A stretch of DNA of 64,000 nucleotides from an uncultured Paracoccaceae bacterium (GTDB taxonomy: Bacteria; Pseudomonadota; Alphaproteobacteria; Rhodobacterales; Rhodobacteraceae), in the NCBI GenBank assembly GCA_937872465.1, contig CALMSR010000038.1, positions 186,001 through 250,000 on the forward strand, given 5' to 3'. The position numbers were made by a program, and so were the translations under genes. Positions 8,828 to 18,079 of this stretch are shown piece by piece (the first letter of the stretch is position 1; each line of letters opens with the position of its first letter). The notes beneath the pieces are model-generated. The model searched no databases, had not been told where the DNA came from, and saw only the letters and a list, made by a program, of their open reading frames with translations.

Positions 8828-9514
8828 GTGCACGAGAGCGATTCCTTCATCCACGAAGTCAGCGAGGAGGTGCGCCGGGACCGGCTCTACGCCTTCCTGC
8901 GGCGGTGGGGCTGGCTGATCGGCGCGGTGCTGGTGCTCATCATCGGCGGTGCCGCGGTGCACGAATGGCGCAAGGCGCGCATGCAGGCCGCGGCCGAGGC
9001 GGCGGGCGACGCCATGCGGGCCGCCTATCTCGAGACCGATCCCGCCGAGCGGGCGGGGCGGCTCGGCGAGATCGCCGCCGAGATCCCCGAGGCCGCCGTC
9101 CTGGCGCGCTTCGCCGAGGCCGGCAGCCGGATCGAGGCGGGCGAGCGCGACGCCGCGGCGGCGATGCTCGCGGAGCTCTCCGCCGACGGCGGGGTCTCCG
9201 ACCTCTACCGCCAGCTCGCGGCGCTGCAGCGGGTGATGCTGCTCGGCGCCGATCTCGACGGCTCGGAGCGGCTGGCGACCTTGGAGATGCTGACGGCCGC
9301 GGAGGCGCCCTTCCGGCCGCTGGCGCTCGAGCAGCGGGCGCTGGCGCGGATCGATGCCGGGGATGCGGAGGCGGCGCGGAGCGACCTTCAGGCCATTCTC
9401 GACGATCCCGCCGCGCCGGAGCAGGTCCGTGCCCGCGCGCGGCAGCTGATCGTCGCGACGGGCGGCGAGGTGGCGCCGGTCGAGGCGGCGCCGGCCGCGA
9501 CCGTCGACGGCTGA
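8828..9514 (+). CDS. YfgM-like tetratricopeptide membrane protein
   Basis: 228 residues: a short cytoplasmic N-terminus (HESDSFIHEVSEEVRRDRLYAFLRRWG), one transmembrane helix (WLIGAVLVLIIGGAAVHEW), and an Ala-rich helical periplasmic part with TPR character. This matches the YfgM/AncA-like ancillary proteins of the Sec translocon and periplasmic chaperone network. The same neighbours (BamB, then Der) occur in many proteobacteria, which supports the call. The start is GTG 8828, since the typical N-terminus begins there and CGGAGAG precedes it. The frame runs upstream without a stop but only through the repeat. Confidence 0.82.
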   Translation: MHESDSFIHEVSEEVRRDRLYAFLRRWGWLIGAVLVLIIGGAAVHEWRKARMQAAAEAAGDAMRAAYLETDPAERAGRLGEIAAEIPEAAVLARFAEAGSRIEAGERDAAAAMLAELSADGGVSDLYRQLAALQRVMLLGADLDGSERLATLEMLTAAEAPFRPLALEQRALARIDAGDAEAARSDLQAILDDPAAPEQVRARARQLIVATGGEVAPVEAAPAATVDG

Positions 9515-9525
9515 AGCGGCGATCC

Positions 9526-10884
9526 ATGGCCGCTTGCACGCCCCGCCCGTCCGACCGAGCCCGCCGTCCGCGCCTCCTGACGGGGCTCGTCGCACTCGCC
9601 CTCGTCGCGGCCTGCTCCAAGGACGCGCCGCTGCCGGGCGAGCGGATCCCGGTCCGGCCCGAGGCGCCGGGCGTGGCGGCGGGGCCGCGTGCCATTCCGA
9701 TCGCGCTGCCGCCGGTCAGCGTCAACGCCGACTGGAGCCATCGCAACGGCGCGGCCCAGGGCCGTCCCTCGCATCCGGCGCTGGCGGCGGTGCCGCAGCT
9801 GCGCTGGTCCACCGGGATCGGCGAGGGCGATGCCAAGCGCCGGCGCATCCTCGCCGGTCCGGTGGTGGCCGGCGGGCTCGTCTTCGCGATCGACGCGGCA
9901 GGCCGGATCTCGGCGGTGAACCGCGCCGGCCAGGTGGTCTGGACCCAGAGCCTGGTGCCTGCGGGCCAGACCCCCGACGGCGGGCCGGGCGGCGGCATGG
10001 CGGTCTCGGGCGGCGTGCTCTATGTCACCACCGGCTTCGGCGACGTGCTGGCGATGAATCCGGCCACGGGCGGCGTTCTCTGGCGCCAGACGCTCGAGGC
10101 GCCGATCCGCTCCGCGCCGACGGTGCATGACGGCAAGGTGATCGTGGTCCTGCGCAACGATTTCGCCTATGCGCTGAACGCCGCGAACGGCGGCATCGAA
10201 TGGGGGCTGCAGGGGATCGGCGGCACCGGGCTGCTCGGGGGCGCCTCGGCGGCGGCCGAGGGCCAGCTGGTGGTGGTGCCCTTCGCCTCCGGCGAGGTGC
10301 TGGGGGTCCTGGCGCGCAGCGGGCTGCAGGTCTGGGGCTCGGCGGTCACCGGTGGGCGGCGCAACCTCGCGCGCAACCAGATCAACGACATCAGCGGCGA
10401 TCCGATCATCGCGGGCGACGCGGTCTTCGCCTCGAACCAGAGCGGCCGCACGATCCGGCTCGATCGCGACACCGGCGAGCGGCTCTGGACCATGCCGGAG
10501 GGTGCCTATGGGCCGGCCTGGCCGGTGGGCGGGTCGATCTTCCTGCTCTCCGACGCGGGCGCGCTGGTCCGGGCCGATGCCGCGACCGGCGAGGTGCTCT
10601 GGGAGATCCAGCTGCCGGAGTTCCTTCCGGTGCGCAGGACGCCGCTCTCCTGGCTCGGCAGGGCCGGCCCCCCGAGCACGGCGGTCACCTATTACGGGCC
10701 GATCCTCGCTGGCGGCCGGCTCTGGGTCGCCAGCGGCGACGGGCTCCTCCGCGGCTTCAGCCCGTCGGACGGTTCGCTCCTGGCCGAGATCCCGCTGCCC
10801 GGCGGGGCGGCGGCGCCGCCCGCGGTGGCGGGAGGCGTGATGTATGTCGTCAGCCGCGAGGGGCAGCTTCTCGCTTTCCAATAG
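9526..10884 (+). CDS. bamB: BamB-like outer membrane assembly lipoprotein (PQQ-type beta-propeller)
   Basis: 452 residues with a lipoprotein signal: basic N-terminus, hydrophobic stretch LLTGLVALALVAAC and lipobox cysteine at residue 30. The remainder has repeated propeller blades (GLVFAIDAAGRISAVNRAGQVVWTQSL, GDVLAMNPATGGVLWRQ, RTIRLDRDTGERLWTMP) of the PQQ/BamB type. BamB sits on the inner face of the outer membrane and helps BamA fold beta-barrel proteins. It lies 11 bases after the YfgM-like gene and 64 before der. The symbol is by family and context; other PQQ-blade lipoproteins exist. Confidence 0.85.
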   Translation: MAACTPRPSDRARRPRLLTGLVALALVAACSKDAPLPGERIPVRPEAPGVAAGPRAIPIALPPVSVNADWSHRNGAAQGRPSHPALAAVPQLRWSTGIGEGDAKRRRILAGPVVAGGLVFAIDAAGRISAVNRAGQVVWTQSLVPAGQTPDGGPGGGMAVSGGVLYVTTGFGDVLAMNPATGGVLWRQTLEAPIRSAPTVHDGKVIVVLRNDFAYALNAANGGIEWGLQGIGGTGLLGGASAAAEGQLVVVPFASGEVLGVLARSGLQVWGSAVTGGRRNLARNQINDISGDPIIAGDAVFASNQSGRTIRLDRDTGERLWTMPEGAYGPAWPVGGSIFLLSDAGALVRADAATGEVLWEIQLPEFLPVRRTPLSWLGRAGPPSTAVTYYGPILAGGRLWVASGDGLLRGFSPSDGSLLAEIPLPGGAAAPPAVAGGVMYVVSREGQLLAFQ

Positions 10885-10948
10885 CGGTGCGAGCGGATAA
10901 GCAACGCCGCGCGAGCGCCTTCGCCCGTCCGGCTCCGAGAACCCGTTG

Positions 10949-12397
10949 ATGTCGTTCACTCTTGCCATCGTCGGCCGTCCGAACGTCGGAAAATCGACGC
11001 TGTTCAACCGGCTGGTCGGCCGGCGGCTCGCGCTGGTCGACGACCAGCCGGGGGTGACGCGCGACCTGCGCGAGGGGGCAGGGCGGCTGGGGCCGCTGCG
11101 CTTCACGGTGATCGACACCGCCGGGCTGGAGGAGGCGGCCGGGGAGAGCCTCCAGGGGCGGATGCGGGCGCTGACCGAGCGGGCGGTGGATCTGGCCGAT
11201 GTCTGCCTCTTCCTGATCGATGCGCGCTCGGGCGTCACGGCGCTCGACCGGGTGCTCGCGGATCTGCTGCGCCGGCGGGCAGCGCGGGTCATCCTCGCGG
11301 CCAACAAGACCGAAGGGCGGGCGGCGGAGGCAGGGCTGCTCGAGGCCTGGGAACTCGGCCTCGGCGAGCCGCTGGCGCTTTCCGCCGAGCACGGGATCGG
11401 CATGGACGACCTGATGCGGGTGCTGGAGCCGCTGGCGGCCGAACATCCCGACGCGGCCGAGGTCGTCGAGGTCGCCGAGGAGATCGACGACAGCGTCGAC
11501 GAGGCGGGCGAGGGCGTGGCGCTGCCCCCCGGCCGGCCGATCCAGATCGCGGTGGTGGGGCGCCCCAATGCCGGCAAGTCGACGCTGGTCAATGCGATCC
11601 TCGGCGAGGACCGCCTGCTGACCGGGCCGGAGGCGGGGATCACCCGGGACGCGATCGCGGTCGAGACCGAATGGATGGGGACGGGGTTCCGGATCTTCGA
11701 TACCGCCGGCATGCGGAAGAAGGCGAAGATCTCGGAGAAGCTCGAGAAGCTCTCGGTCTCCGACGGGCTCCGGGCGGTCAAGTTCGCCGAGGTGGTCGTG
11801 GTGCTGCTCGACGTGCAGATCCCCTTCGAGACCCAGGATCTGCGGCTCGCCGACCTCGCCGAGCGCGAGGGGCGGGCCGTGGTCGTGGCGGTCAACAAAT
11901 GGGATCTGGAGGCCGAGAAGCCGGCGAAGCTCAACGAGCTGCGCGAGAGCTTCGGGCGGCTGCTGCCGCAGCTGAAGGGCGCGCCGATGGTGATGGTCTC
12001 GGCCCTGACCGGCAAGGGGCTCGACCGGCTGCACGACGCGATCGTCAAGGCGTATTCCGTATGGAATACGCGTATTTCCACGGCGCGGCTGAACCGCTGG
12101 CTCAGCGCGCAGATCGCCGGGCATCCGCCGCCGGCGCCCGGCGGGCGGCGCATCCGGCTGCGCTACATGACCCAGGTCAAGACCCGCCCGCCGACCTTCG
12201 TGCTCTTCGCCTCCCATCCCGAGGCGGTGCCCGAGGACTACCGCCGCTTCCTCGTCAACGGCCTCAGGCGCGACTTCGACATGCCGGGCACGCCGATCCG
12301 CCTGCATCTGCGGGCGGGGGAGAATCCCTATGCCGGGCGGCGCAAGCCCAATGTCACCGCGCTCGACAAGCACAAGCCGCGGCGGGTCACGGAATAG
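10949..12397 (+). CDS. der: ribosome-assembly GTPase Der (EngA)
   Basis: 482 residues with two consecutive GTPase domains, the hallmark of Der. The first G1 motif is GRPNVGKST near residue 9 and the second GRPNAGKST near 204; both have DxxG and NKxD-type motifs (AANKTE, AVNKWD). A C-terminal KH-like domain follows ([30 protein letters not shown]). Der is needed for 50S subunit maturation. ATG 10949 gives the standard [16 protein letters not shown] start; a TTG lies one codon earlier. Confidence 0.97.
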   Translation: MSFTLAIVGRPNVGKSTLFNRLVGRRLALVDDQPGVTRDLREGAGRLGPLRFTVIDTAGLEEAAGESLQGRMRALTERAVDLADVCLFLIDARSGVTALDRVLADLLRRRAARVILAANKTEGRAAEAGLLEAWELGLGEPLALSAEHGIGMDDLMRVLEPLAAEHPDAAEVVEVAEEIDDSVDEAGEGVALPPGRPIQIAVVGRPNAGKSTLVNAILGEDRLLTGPEAGITRDAIAVETEWMGTGFRIFDTAGMRKKAKISEKLEKLSVSDGLRAVKFAEVVVVLLDVQIPFETQDLRLADLAEREGRAVVVAVNKWDLEAEKPAKLNELRESFGRLLPQLKGAPMVMVSALTGKGLDRLHDAIVKAYSVWNTRISTARLNRWLSAQIAGHPPPAPGGRRIRLRYMTQVKTRPPTFVLFASHPEAVPEDYRRFLVNGLRRDFDMPGTPIRLHLRAGENPYAGRRKPNVTALDKHKPRRVTE

Positions 12398-12490
12398 GCC
12401 GTGCGGGTTGTCCGGTGCACGATTCCGGCTCGATCGGCTCTCGCGTCCGCAGTGACGATCAGTCCGTTGGAAAGGCAGGAAAAACCCGGG

Positions 12491-12523
12491 CTGGAAAGCG
12501 ACTGGAAACTGGCTGGAATCCGG
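12491..12523. repeat. three CTGGAA repeats at 11-base spacing
   Basis: CTGGAA begins at 12491, 12502 and 12513, giving three imperfect 11-base units downstream of der. A weaker TTGGAA lies just before them, near 12467. The spacing is close to one helical turn, as in some protein-binding arrays. There is no gene start nearby that they would obviously control. Confidence 0.4.
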
Positions 12524-12608
12524 CTTGGGTCGTGCCCCTTCCGGTGGTGCGGGAGGCCGCGCGCGGCCAGGCAGCGTCTCACCACCGATGATGTTCCGGG
12601 AAGGGGCA

Positions 12609-12656
12609 GGGCCGGCACGACTTGGGCTTCGACCCCTCCCGAAGCCGTGCCGGCCC
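12609..12656. terminator. convergent terminator-like hairpin after der
   Basis: GGGCCGGCACG (12609-12619) pairs perfectly with CGTGCCGGCCC (12646-12656) across a 26-base loop. It sits between the end of der and the end of the minus-strand ugpC remnant, where a two-way terminator is expected. There is no T-tract. Confidence 0.5.
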
Positions 12657-12657
12657 G

Positions 12658-13488
12658 CTACGCCGCGACGATCGCCCGCCCCTCCCGATCGAAGGCGCGG
12701 ATGGTCGCCGGCGCCGCGGCGAGATGGAGCCGGGCGTCGGGCGCGATGCCCTCCGGGATTCCGGCGATGCGCACCGTCAGGGTCTCGCCCTCCGGCCGGG
12801 CCAGGTGGATCAGGGTCTCGGCGCCGAGCGCCTCGGTGTATCGCGCGTTGCCCGAGAGCACCGCCCGGTCGGCGGGGACGGGTTCGAGATGCTCGGGCCG
12901 GATGCCGATGGCGGCGGTGCCGGGGGGCAGGGCCGCCAGCAGCGCCGGCGCGGCGGCGCCGGTCAGGTCGGAGGGCGCGAGGAAGTTCATCGGCGGCGAG
13001 CCGATGAAGCCGGCGACGAACATGGTGGCGGGGCGGGCATAGACCTCGAGCGGGGCGCCGACCTGCTCGGCCCTCCCGTCGTTCATCACCGCCATGCGGT
13101 CGGCGAGCGTCATCGCCTCCACCTGGTCGTGGGTGACATAGAGCGCGGTGACGCCGAGGGCGTGCTGGAGCCCCTTGATCTCGAGCCGCATCTGCACCCG
13201 GAGCTTGGCGTCGAGGTTCGAGAGCGGCTCGTCGGAGAGAAAGACCGCCGGCTTGCGCACGATGGCGCGGCCCATCGCCACCCGTTGGCGCTGGCCGCCG
13301 GAGAGCTGGCGGGGCCGGCGGTCGAGATAGTCTTCGGGTTGCAGCATCCGCGCTGCCGCCCGCACCCGCTCGGCGATGTCCGCCTTCGGGCGGCCGGAGA
13401 TCCTGAGCCCGTAGGCCATGTTCTCGAAGACGCTCATATGCGGGTAGAGCGCGTAGTTCTGGAACACCATGGCGATGTCGCGGTCCAT
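12658..13488 (-). pseudogene. ugpC: 5'-truncated UgpC-like sugar ABC ATPase
   Basis: 276 residues matching the C-terminal three quarters of a UgpC/MalK-type importer ATPase. They start at the Q-loop ([28 protein letters not shown]), continue through signature [14 protein letters not shown], Walker [18 protein letters not shown] and the switch His (TALYVTHDQ), and include the C-terminal regulatory TOBE part. About 80 N-terminal residues with Walker A (GPSGxGKST) are absent, so it cannot bind ATP normally. An ATG lies at the junction, but upstream the frame continues into an unrelated protein. No ugpA, B or E partner is present. I read it as a remnant left by a deletion or insertion. Confidence 0.85.
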
Positions 13489-15681
13489 GCTGTTCGTCGC
13501 CTCGCGCAGCACGTTGTGCGTGTTGAGGATGTCGCTCCATTCGAAGAGCATCTTGAGCCAGTCGAGCACGTCCTTCAGGAGCTGATGGAGATCCTTCAGC
13601 CCCTGCATGATCCGGGTGAACACGGTCTCGAGCGCGTCGCCGGCCTGTTTGAGGGTCTGGATCGTCCATTTCTCGCCGTTGAGCATGACGGTCAGGACGT
13701 CCCCCACGAGGCTCGCGGAGAAGGACTGCAGCTCGTGCCAGGCGTTCTTGAAGAAATGGCAGGCATCGCCGAGGAGCCCGGAGGAGCCGAGCGCGTTCTC
13801 CCGCATGACCTCGGCTTCCGCGTCGCTCAGGATCCTGAAACGCGGTCCTTCGGGCGCCGTGAAGTCCAGCGACCAATGCGGCACCGTGGTGCGGCTGGTG
13901 TCCACGGCTCCGGCCGCGGCGGCGTTCGGGTTCATCCAGGGGCCGGCGGCGTTGATCGCCTGGACCGCCTGGCTCGGATCGCTGTAGCTCGGGTCGATGA
14001 GGCCGTTGCTGGTCAGCGTTTCGGTCGTCGCGCCGGTGAGCTGCGCCGAGACGGAGGTCGCAGGCGGCGTGGGCGGCGGATTGTCGGTCTGGACCACGTC
14101 GCTCTGGCACCAGCGGGTGACGCCGCTGCCGTCGGCATTGCTCGACATGGTGAACAGCGGCGGCTTCAGGTCGACGGCCTGGTAGGTGACCGTGGCCTGC
14201 CCGTTCGGATCCGTCTCTACCGGCACCAGCGTATTGGTGTCGGCATGATAGGAGAGACAGTTGACGACGATCGTCGCGGGGTGATCGGCGGCGACATAGA
14301 CGATGGCCTGGGGGATCGGCGCGCCGGTGTCGTCGAGCGCGGTGATCTCCATGTTGTAGCCGGCGATGTTCTGCGGCTGGTCATTGTCCGGCGAGGAGGG
14401 CGCGGGTTCGGCCACCTTGCGCGTCACCCAGACCTGGTCCGCGAGCGTCCGGGCCTGGTGATAGATGTCGCAGCTCAGATCCACCGCGAAGAGCTCCGGG
14501 CCGAAGGCCATGGTGGCGGGGCTCGCGATGGTGGTCAGCGTGCCCGCGAGGTTCACCCAGGTCCCGAAGCTGCCGCCCGCCTGCTGCTGCTGGAGATACC
14601 AGAGGTTGGTGGTGCCCGTCTCGATGGCGAAGACGGTCAGCACGCCGTTGGAATCCTGGCCGACGGTGGCGGCGACGGCGCCCGCCGGCTGTTCGGCGCC
14701 GCCCGTCAGCGGCGTGATGGCGGGCGAGGCGGTGTTGTAGCCGCTCACGAAGTAGAGCACTTCGGCGGCGTCGCGGAGGATGATGGCGTCGGCGCCGTAG
14801 TTGCCGGGCAGGGCGATCAGGTCGCTCACCCCGAAGACGCCCAGGCCGGGTTTCAGGACCTGCGGATCGAGCGTTTTGCCGTTCGACCAGGCGAAGGTCG
14901 TGTTCAGATGGCCCAAGGTGATGGTGGCGCCCTGGAAGTAGATCTCCGTATTGCTGCTGCCCTGCGGCATGTCGACCCAGAGGATCGTGACGTCGTTGCC
15001 GCCCGAGCCCGCGGCCATGCGGAAGGCGGCCTGCTCGCTCAGGCCCGGGGAGGGCGGGAAATCGTCGAGGTCGTAGGAATAGATCAGGTCGATCTTGTCC
15101 GCCCCGGCGTCGTAGGTCGCGATGAAGAAGCCGCCGTCGCCGATCAGGGCGGAGACGCCGTAGAAGTATCCCCGGCCGTTGCCGTCGACATAGACGTCGG
15201 TCTGGTAGGTGCAGGCCAGCGCGTTCTTCACGTTGTTCGACAGGATGGCGGTGGCGTTGGACCAGGTGCCGTCCGTCGCCCGCTGCATCCAGGTGGCGCA
15301 GCTCGGCTCGTCTCCCTGGCTCGTTGGAAAATAGGCGAGCAGGTTCAGGATGCCGCCCTGGTCGTAATAGCCGGCGAGGCGGATGATCGTGCTCGAGGTC
15401 GCGCTGTCGCGCTGGCCATAATCGGGCGGGGTGCAGTCGGGCACCACGATCTTGCTTCAGCCTGAGTTCGACTGGGTATCGGGGATGTAGTGCACCAGCT
15501 GCCCGTCCCCGTCGACGGTGAGCAACTCGCTCGCCTGGCCCGACCCGGATTGAAGCACGGCCGGGTTCTGGACCACGAGGAAGCGGCCGTCCGGATCCTG
15601 CGCCACCGGCGAATCCATCAGGTAAAGGTAGTTGTCGATCAGGTTGACGCCGATGTCGATCTCGGCAATTGCCGTGGCCAT
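13489..15681 (-). pseudogene. large unknown protein, in-frame stop and 3' truncation
   Basis: A start ATG at 15681 follows a very strong AGGAGGAGGAG ribosome-binding site. The frame reads 74 residues (MATAIAEIDIGVNLIDNYLY), meets TGA at 15459-15457, then continues open for about 650 residues in the same frame until it runs into the ugpC remnant. The open part looks like repeated beta-propeller or lectin-like sheets with WxN and D-rich loops. An Ig-like segment follows ([21 protein letters not shown]). The last part is helical ([31 protein letters not shown]), where homologous sequence would be expected to continue. No signal peptide is seen. I do not recognise a named family. The stop plus the fused 3' end argue for a dead gene. 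Confidence 0.7.
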
Positions 15682-15766
15682 GATCTCTCCTCCTCCTGCG
15701 GTTCTCCGGTAACCCAGCGTCGGGCTGTTCCCGCAGCGATCTCCCCCATCGGTGGCGCCGGGTGGG

Positions 15767-16087
15767 TCAGGTATCGGGCTGGCAGAGGCTCAAGGTGATG
15801 TAGGGCAATGCGCCGTCCCAATAGGTCGTGCCGGTGAAACTCACCGAGCCCGAATTCGCGTGGCCCTTGTTGCAGAGGAACGCGCTGCAGCCCTTGTCGA
15901 CGCTGATCTTCTGGCTGCCGACACTGACCGAGCCCGAGATGCCGTGGTCGTGCCAGTAGTCGTGACCCGGGGAGGCGACGGTTTCGTCGCCGACGGATTC
16001 GTTCGGCGTGCCGCCCTCCGGCAGGCCGAGCAGGGGGCGGTTGAAGCCGGAGGGAGAGACGACCCTGGCGGCGGCCTTCGTGATCAT
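15767..16087 (-). CDS. small hypothetical protein
   Basis: 106 residues, Gly/Ser-rich, with paired cysteines (DKGCSAFLCNKGHANSG) and a run HDYWHDHGISG; it ends in LSLCQPDT. It lies 85 bases upstream of the large unknown gene on the same strand, so the two could form one transcription unit. The ATG at 16087 overlaps the ATG of a fragment on the plus strand (bases CATG), and the first dozen residues are antisense to that fragment. The true start may therefore be further in. No known domain is recognised. Confidence 0.45.
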   Translation of the reverse strand: MITKAAARVVSPSGFNRPLLGLPEGGTPNESVGDETVASPGHDYWHDHGISGSVSVGSQKISVDKGCSAFLCNKGHANSGSVSFTGTTYWDGALPYITLSLCQPDT

Positions 16088-16274
16088 GGTCTATTCGGTG
16101 CTGCAGGTCGGACTGGTGTCCTTTCCCGGCGTCGATTTCACGGGACCGACGGCGCCCTACATGGCCTGGGCCCTGGGCTTTCTCTGCGGCTTCAGCGAGC
16201 GATTCGCGCCGGACTTCATCCAGAATGCGGGCGGCAGGTTCGGCGATACACCCGACGCGAGTGCAACTTCGTAG
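16086..16274 (+). pseudogene. C-terminal fragment of a membrane protein
   Basis: 62 residues from ATG 16086 (the same frame is hydrophobic from about 16050). They form two hydrophobic stretches, MVYSVLQVGLVSFPG and PYMAWALGFLCGFSERFAPD, followed by a polar tail DFIQNAGGRFGDTPDASATS. The GF-x-x-GFSER-x-x-PD pattern looks like the conserved end of a larger bacterial membrane protein. Nothing upstream on this strand supplies the rest, so I read it as a broken gene next to a rearrangement point. The resemblance is from memory of the pattern, not a search. Confidence 0.45.
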
Positions 16275-16745
16275 CGCGGAGACGGTGGCACGGTACCGGG
16301 CCAGGGAGATCCTGCCGCCGGGAAAGGTCCTTCCTCGATGGCCGACCCCCGGGACATACCCGCGGGCCGAAGGACCTGGCACGGCGGGAAGACCGGTGCC
16401 GGTCCCGATGCGTGGCGGGGTGCGGTGCGCGGACGCCTCAAGCCGGCAAGGTCTCCATGGGCTGCCCGGCGGCGCTCCCAGCCGATACGCCACTCTTCGC
16501 CACGAGGTCGCCCGCGCGGCACCGAGATAGCACCCGACAAGGCGCGTGTCATGCCGAGCGGGACCTATCGCGATCTTGGCCCAGGTGAGTTCGGGCGGGA
16601 TTTCTGCCAGCGGCCCGAACCGCTGGCTCGCGAGGGATTCCCCGAGGTTGCCGAGCGTGAGTCCCTGCTGTCGAGGCAGCGGGGAACGGAGATGGCGATC
16701 GAGATCAAAGGAAGGAGCATGCGGCGGATGCGCCCGCGGCGGCCG
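16275..16745. other. 471-base region without convincing genes
   Basis: No reading frame here has a persuasive start or composition. A hairpin is present: AGGTCCTTC (16325-16333) with GAAGGACCT (16369-16377). The region lies between the scrambled locus and the end of the esterase gene and may hold a terminator or further gene debris. Confidence 0.4.
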
Positions 16746-17906
16746 CTACGGCCGCAGCACCCACATGAGCCCGTCGCGCAGCTGGTCGCGCCAATTGTGC
16801 CAGTGATGCCCGTCCCAGGCGCTCTTGAACAGAACATCGACGCCGCGTTCGCGCAAGAAGCCTGCGAGCGCGCGGTTGTCCTCGGCGAGGCCTTCGAGCT
16901 CGCCGGTGGAGACGAAGGCGCGGGTCGGCGGCAGGGGCGGGGCGCGGCGCAGCGCGCGCACCAGGCGGGCGACGCGGTGGAAGACCGGATGGGTGCGGCG
17001 TTCGAGCTTGCGCTCGTCGAGGACGAAGGAGCCCGATTTCAGCACCAGCCCGCCGAAGCACCCGGGATAGCGGAAGGCGGTCGCGAGCGAGGCCACCGCG
17101 CCGAGGCTCGCGCCGAGCAGGACGCGGTCGAGCGGCCGATCGGAGATCGCGTAGCGGGCGGAGAGTGCAGGCAGCAGCTCGTGCACCAGATAGCGGGCGT
17201 GCCGCCGGCCGCGGGGATATTCGCCGGTGCGGTCGCGCGACTGCACGAGGGCCGCCACCACGGGCGGGATGTCGCCGGCGTCGATCAAATTGTCGAGCGA
17301 GACCGCGAGATCGGCATAGGTCATGAAATCGTCGCCGTCGTGGATCACCACGAGCGGGCAGGGGCTGCCGGCGGCGTAGCGTGCCGGCAGGTAGACCTTC
17401 TCGATCCTCGTCTCGCCGAAGACGCGGCTCTCGACCGGGAGGCTCTCCACATGGCCGGCGGGGGCGCCGCGGGGCTCGCTCCAGGCCGGCCGGGCATAGC
17501 CGAAGGTGCGGCAGACCGAGTTCTGGCCGAAGGGATCCTCGGCGCGGACGGGGTTGAGCGGATCGACGATCCATTCCTCGCTGCCGTTCCGTGCCACGGC
17601 AAACTTGTACTCGAAGCGCCCGTCGTTCTCCACCGGGAGCCGCAGGAGCCAGAGGTCGGAGTCCGCGAGCTTCTCGAAGCCGGTCCGGCTGGCGCTGGCA
17701 TGGATGAAGCGCACCAGCTCGACGCGCTCGGCGGCGCCGCGCCAGGCGAAGGTGGCCGCACCCGGCTCGATCAGCGGGAAGGGCCGTTCGGCGAGAAAGG
17801 CGGTGACGGCCTCGGCGGAGGGCGTGCCTCCGGCGAGCAGCGCCGCAATGGCGGGATGATCCGTCACGGCAGGCGCGGACGTGGGGAATTCGGACTGGAC
17901 ATTCAA
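16746..17906 (-). CDS. enterochelin-esterase-like alpha/beta hydrolase
   Basis: 386 residues. An N-terminal beta-sandwich like the Fes/CBM48 type (ATFAWRGAAERVELVRF, FEYKFAV) precedes an esterase-D-type alpha/beta hydrolase domain. That domain has IHDGDDFMTYADL, a nucleophile elbow GASLGA with Ser267, and a C-terminal His in WDGHHWHNWR. Fes-like enzymes hydrolyse siderophore esters in the cytoplasm, but many relatives cleave other esters, and no siderophore genes are near. The only conventional start in frame is TTG 17906. The frame stays open a further 72 bases upstream with coding-like residues (RAANATAIEQWINE) but no start codon, so the N-terminus is uncertain. Confidence 0.82.
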   Translation of the reverse strand: MNVQSEFPTSAPAVTDHPAIAALLAGGTPSAEAVTAFLAERPFPLIEPGAATFAWRGAAERVELVRFIHASASRTGFEKLADSDLWLLRLPVENDGRFEYKFAVARNGSEEWIVDPLNPVRAEDPFGQNSVCRTFGYARPAWSEPRGAPAGHVESLPVESRVFGETRIEKVYLPARYAAGSPCPLVVIHDGDDFMTYADLAVSLDNLIDAGDIPPVVAALVQSRDRTGEYPRGRRHARYLVHELLPALSARYAISDRPLDRVLLGASLGAVASLATAFRYPGCFGGLVLKSGSFVLDERKLERRTHPVFHRVARLVRALRRAPPLPPTRAFVSTGELEGLAEDNRALAGFLRERGVDVLFKSAWDGHHWHNWRDQLRDGLMWVLRP

Positions 17907-18019
17907 CTCGTTGATCCACTGCTCGATGGCGGTCGCATTGGCGGCGCGATCCCGGATGCCGCGCCCTGACGATCAATTAGGACGCGCGGAGAGCGGATGC
18001 AATTCCTCCGTCGGATGCC

Positions 18020-18079
18020 GATCGGGCGGGCGCGGACCGGGCGGGTGCGGATCAGGGGGGCGCGGATCAGGCGGGCGCC
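18020..18079. repeat. four tandem 15-base units at the ligase gene end
   Basis: Units at 18020, 18035, 18050 and 18065 share the pattern GATCNGGCGGGCGCG with one to three changes each. The last unit contains the stop codon and final residues (SAPA) of the minus-strand ligase gene. The period is a multiple of three, so copy-number change upstream of the stop would keep the frame. Confidence 0.6.

Noticed and set aside
12658..15447. A genuine new fusion ABC protein of about 930 residues
   Set aside because: The ATPase part has no Walker A, the partner has an in-frame stop upstream and an abrupt end, and no permease genes are near. Gene wreckage fits better.
15457..15459. TGA read as selenocysteine
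   Set aside because: No hairpin of SECIS type is evident just downstream, no selenoprotein genes are in the window, and the neighbouring gene end is also damaged.
12622..15465. Plus-strand open frame of about 950 codons opposite the ugpC chimera
   Set aside because: Low-complexity Gly/Arg/Val/Asp composition, no ribosome-binding site and no motifs; it mirrors the minus-strand frame.
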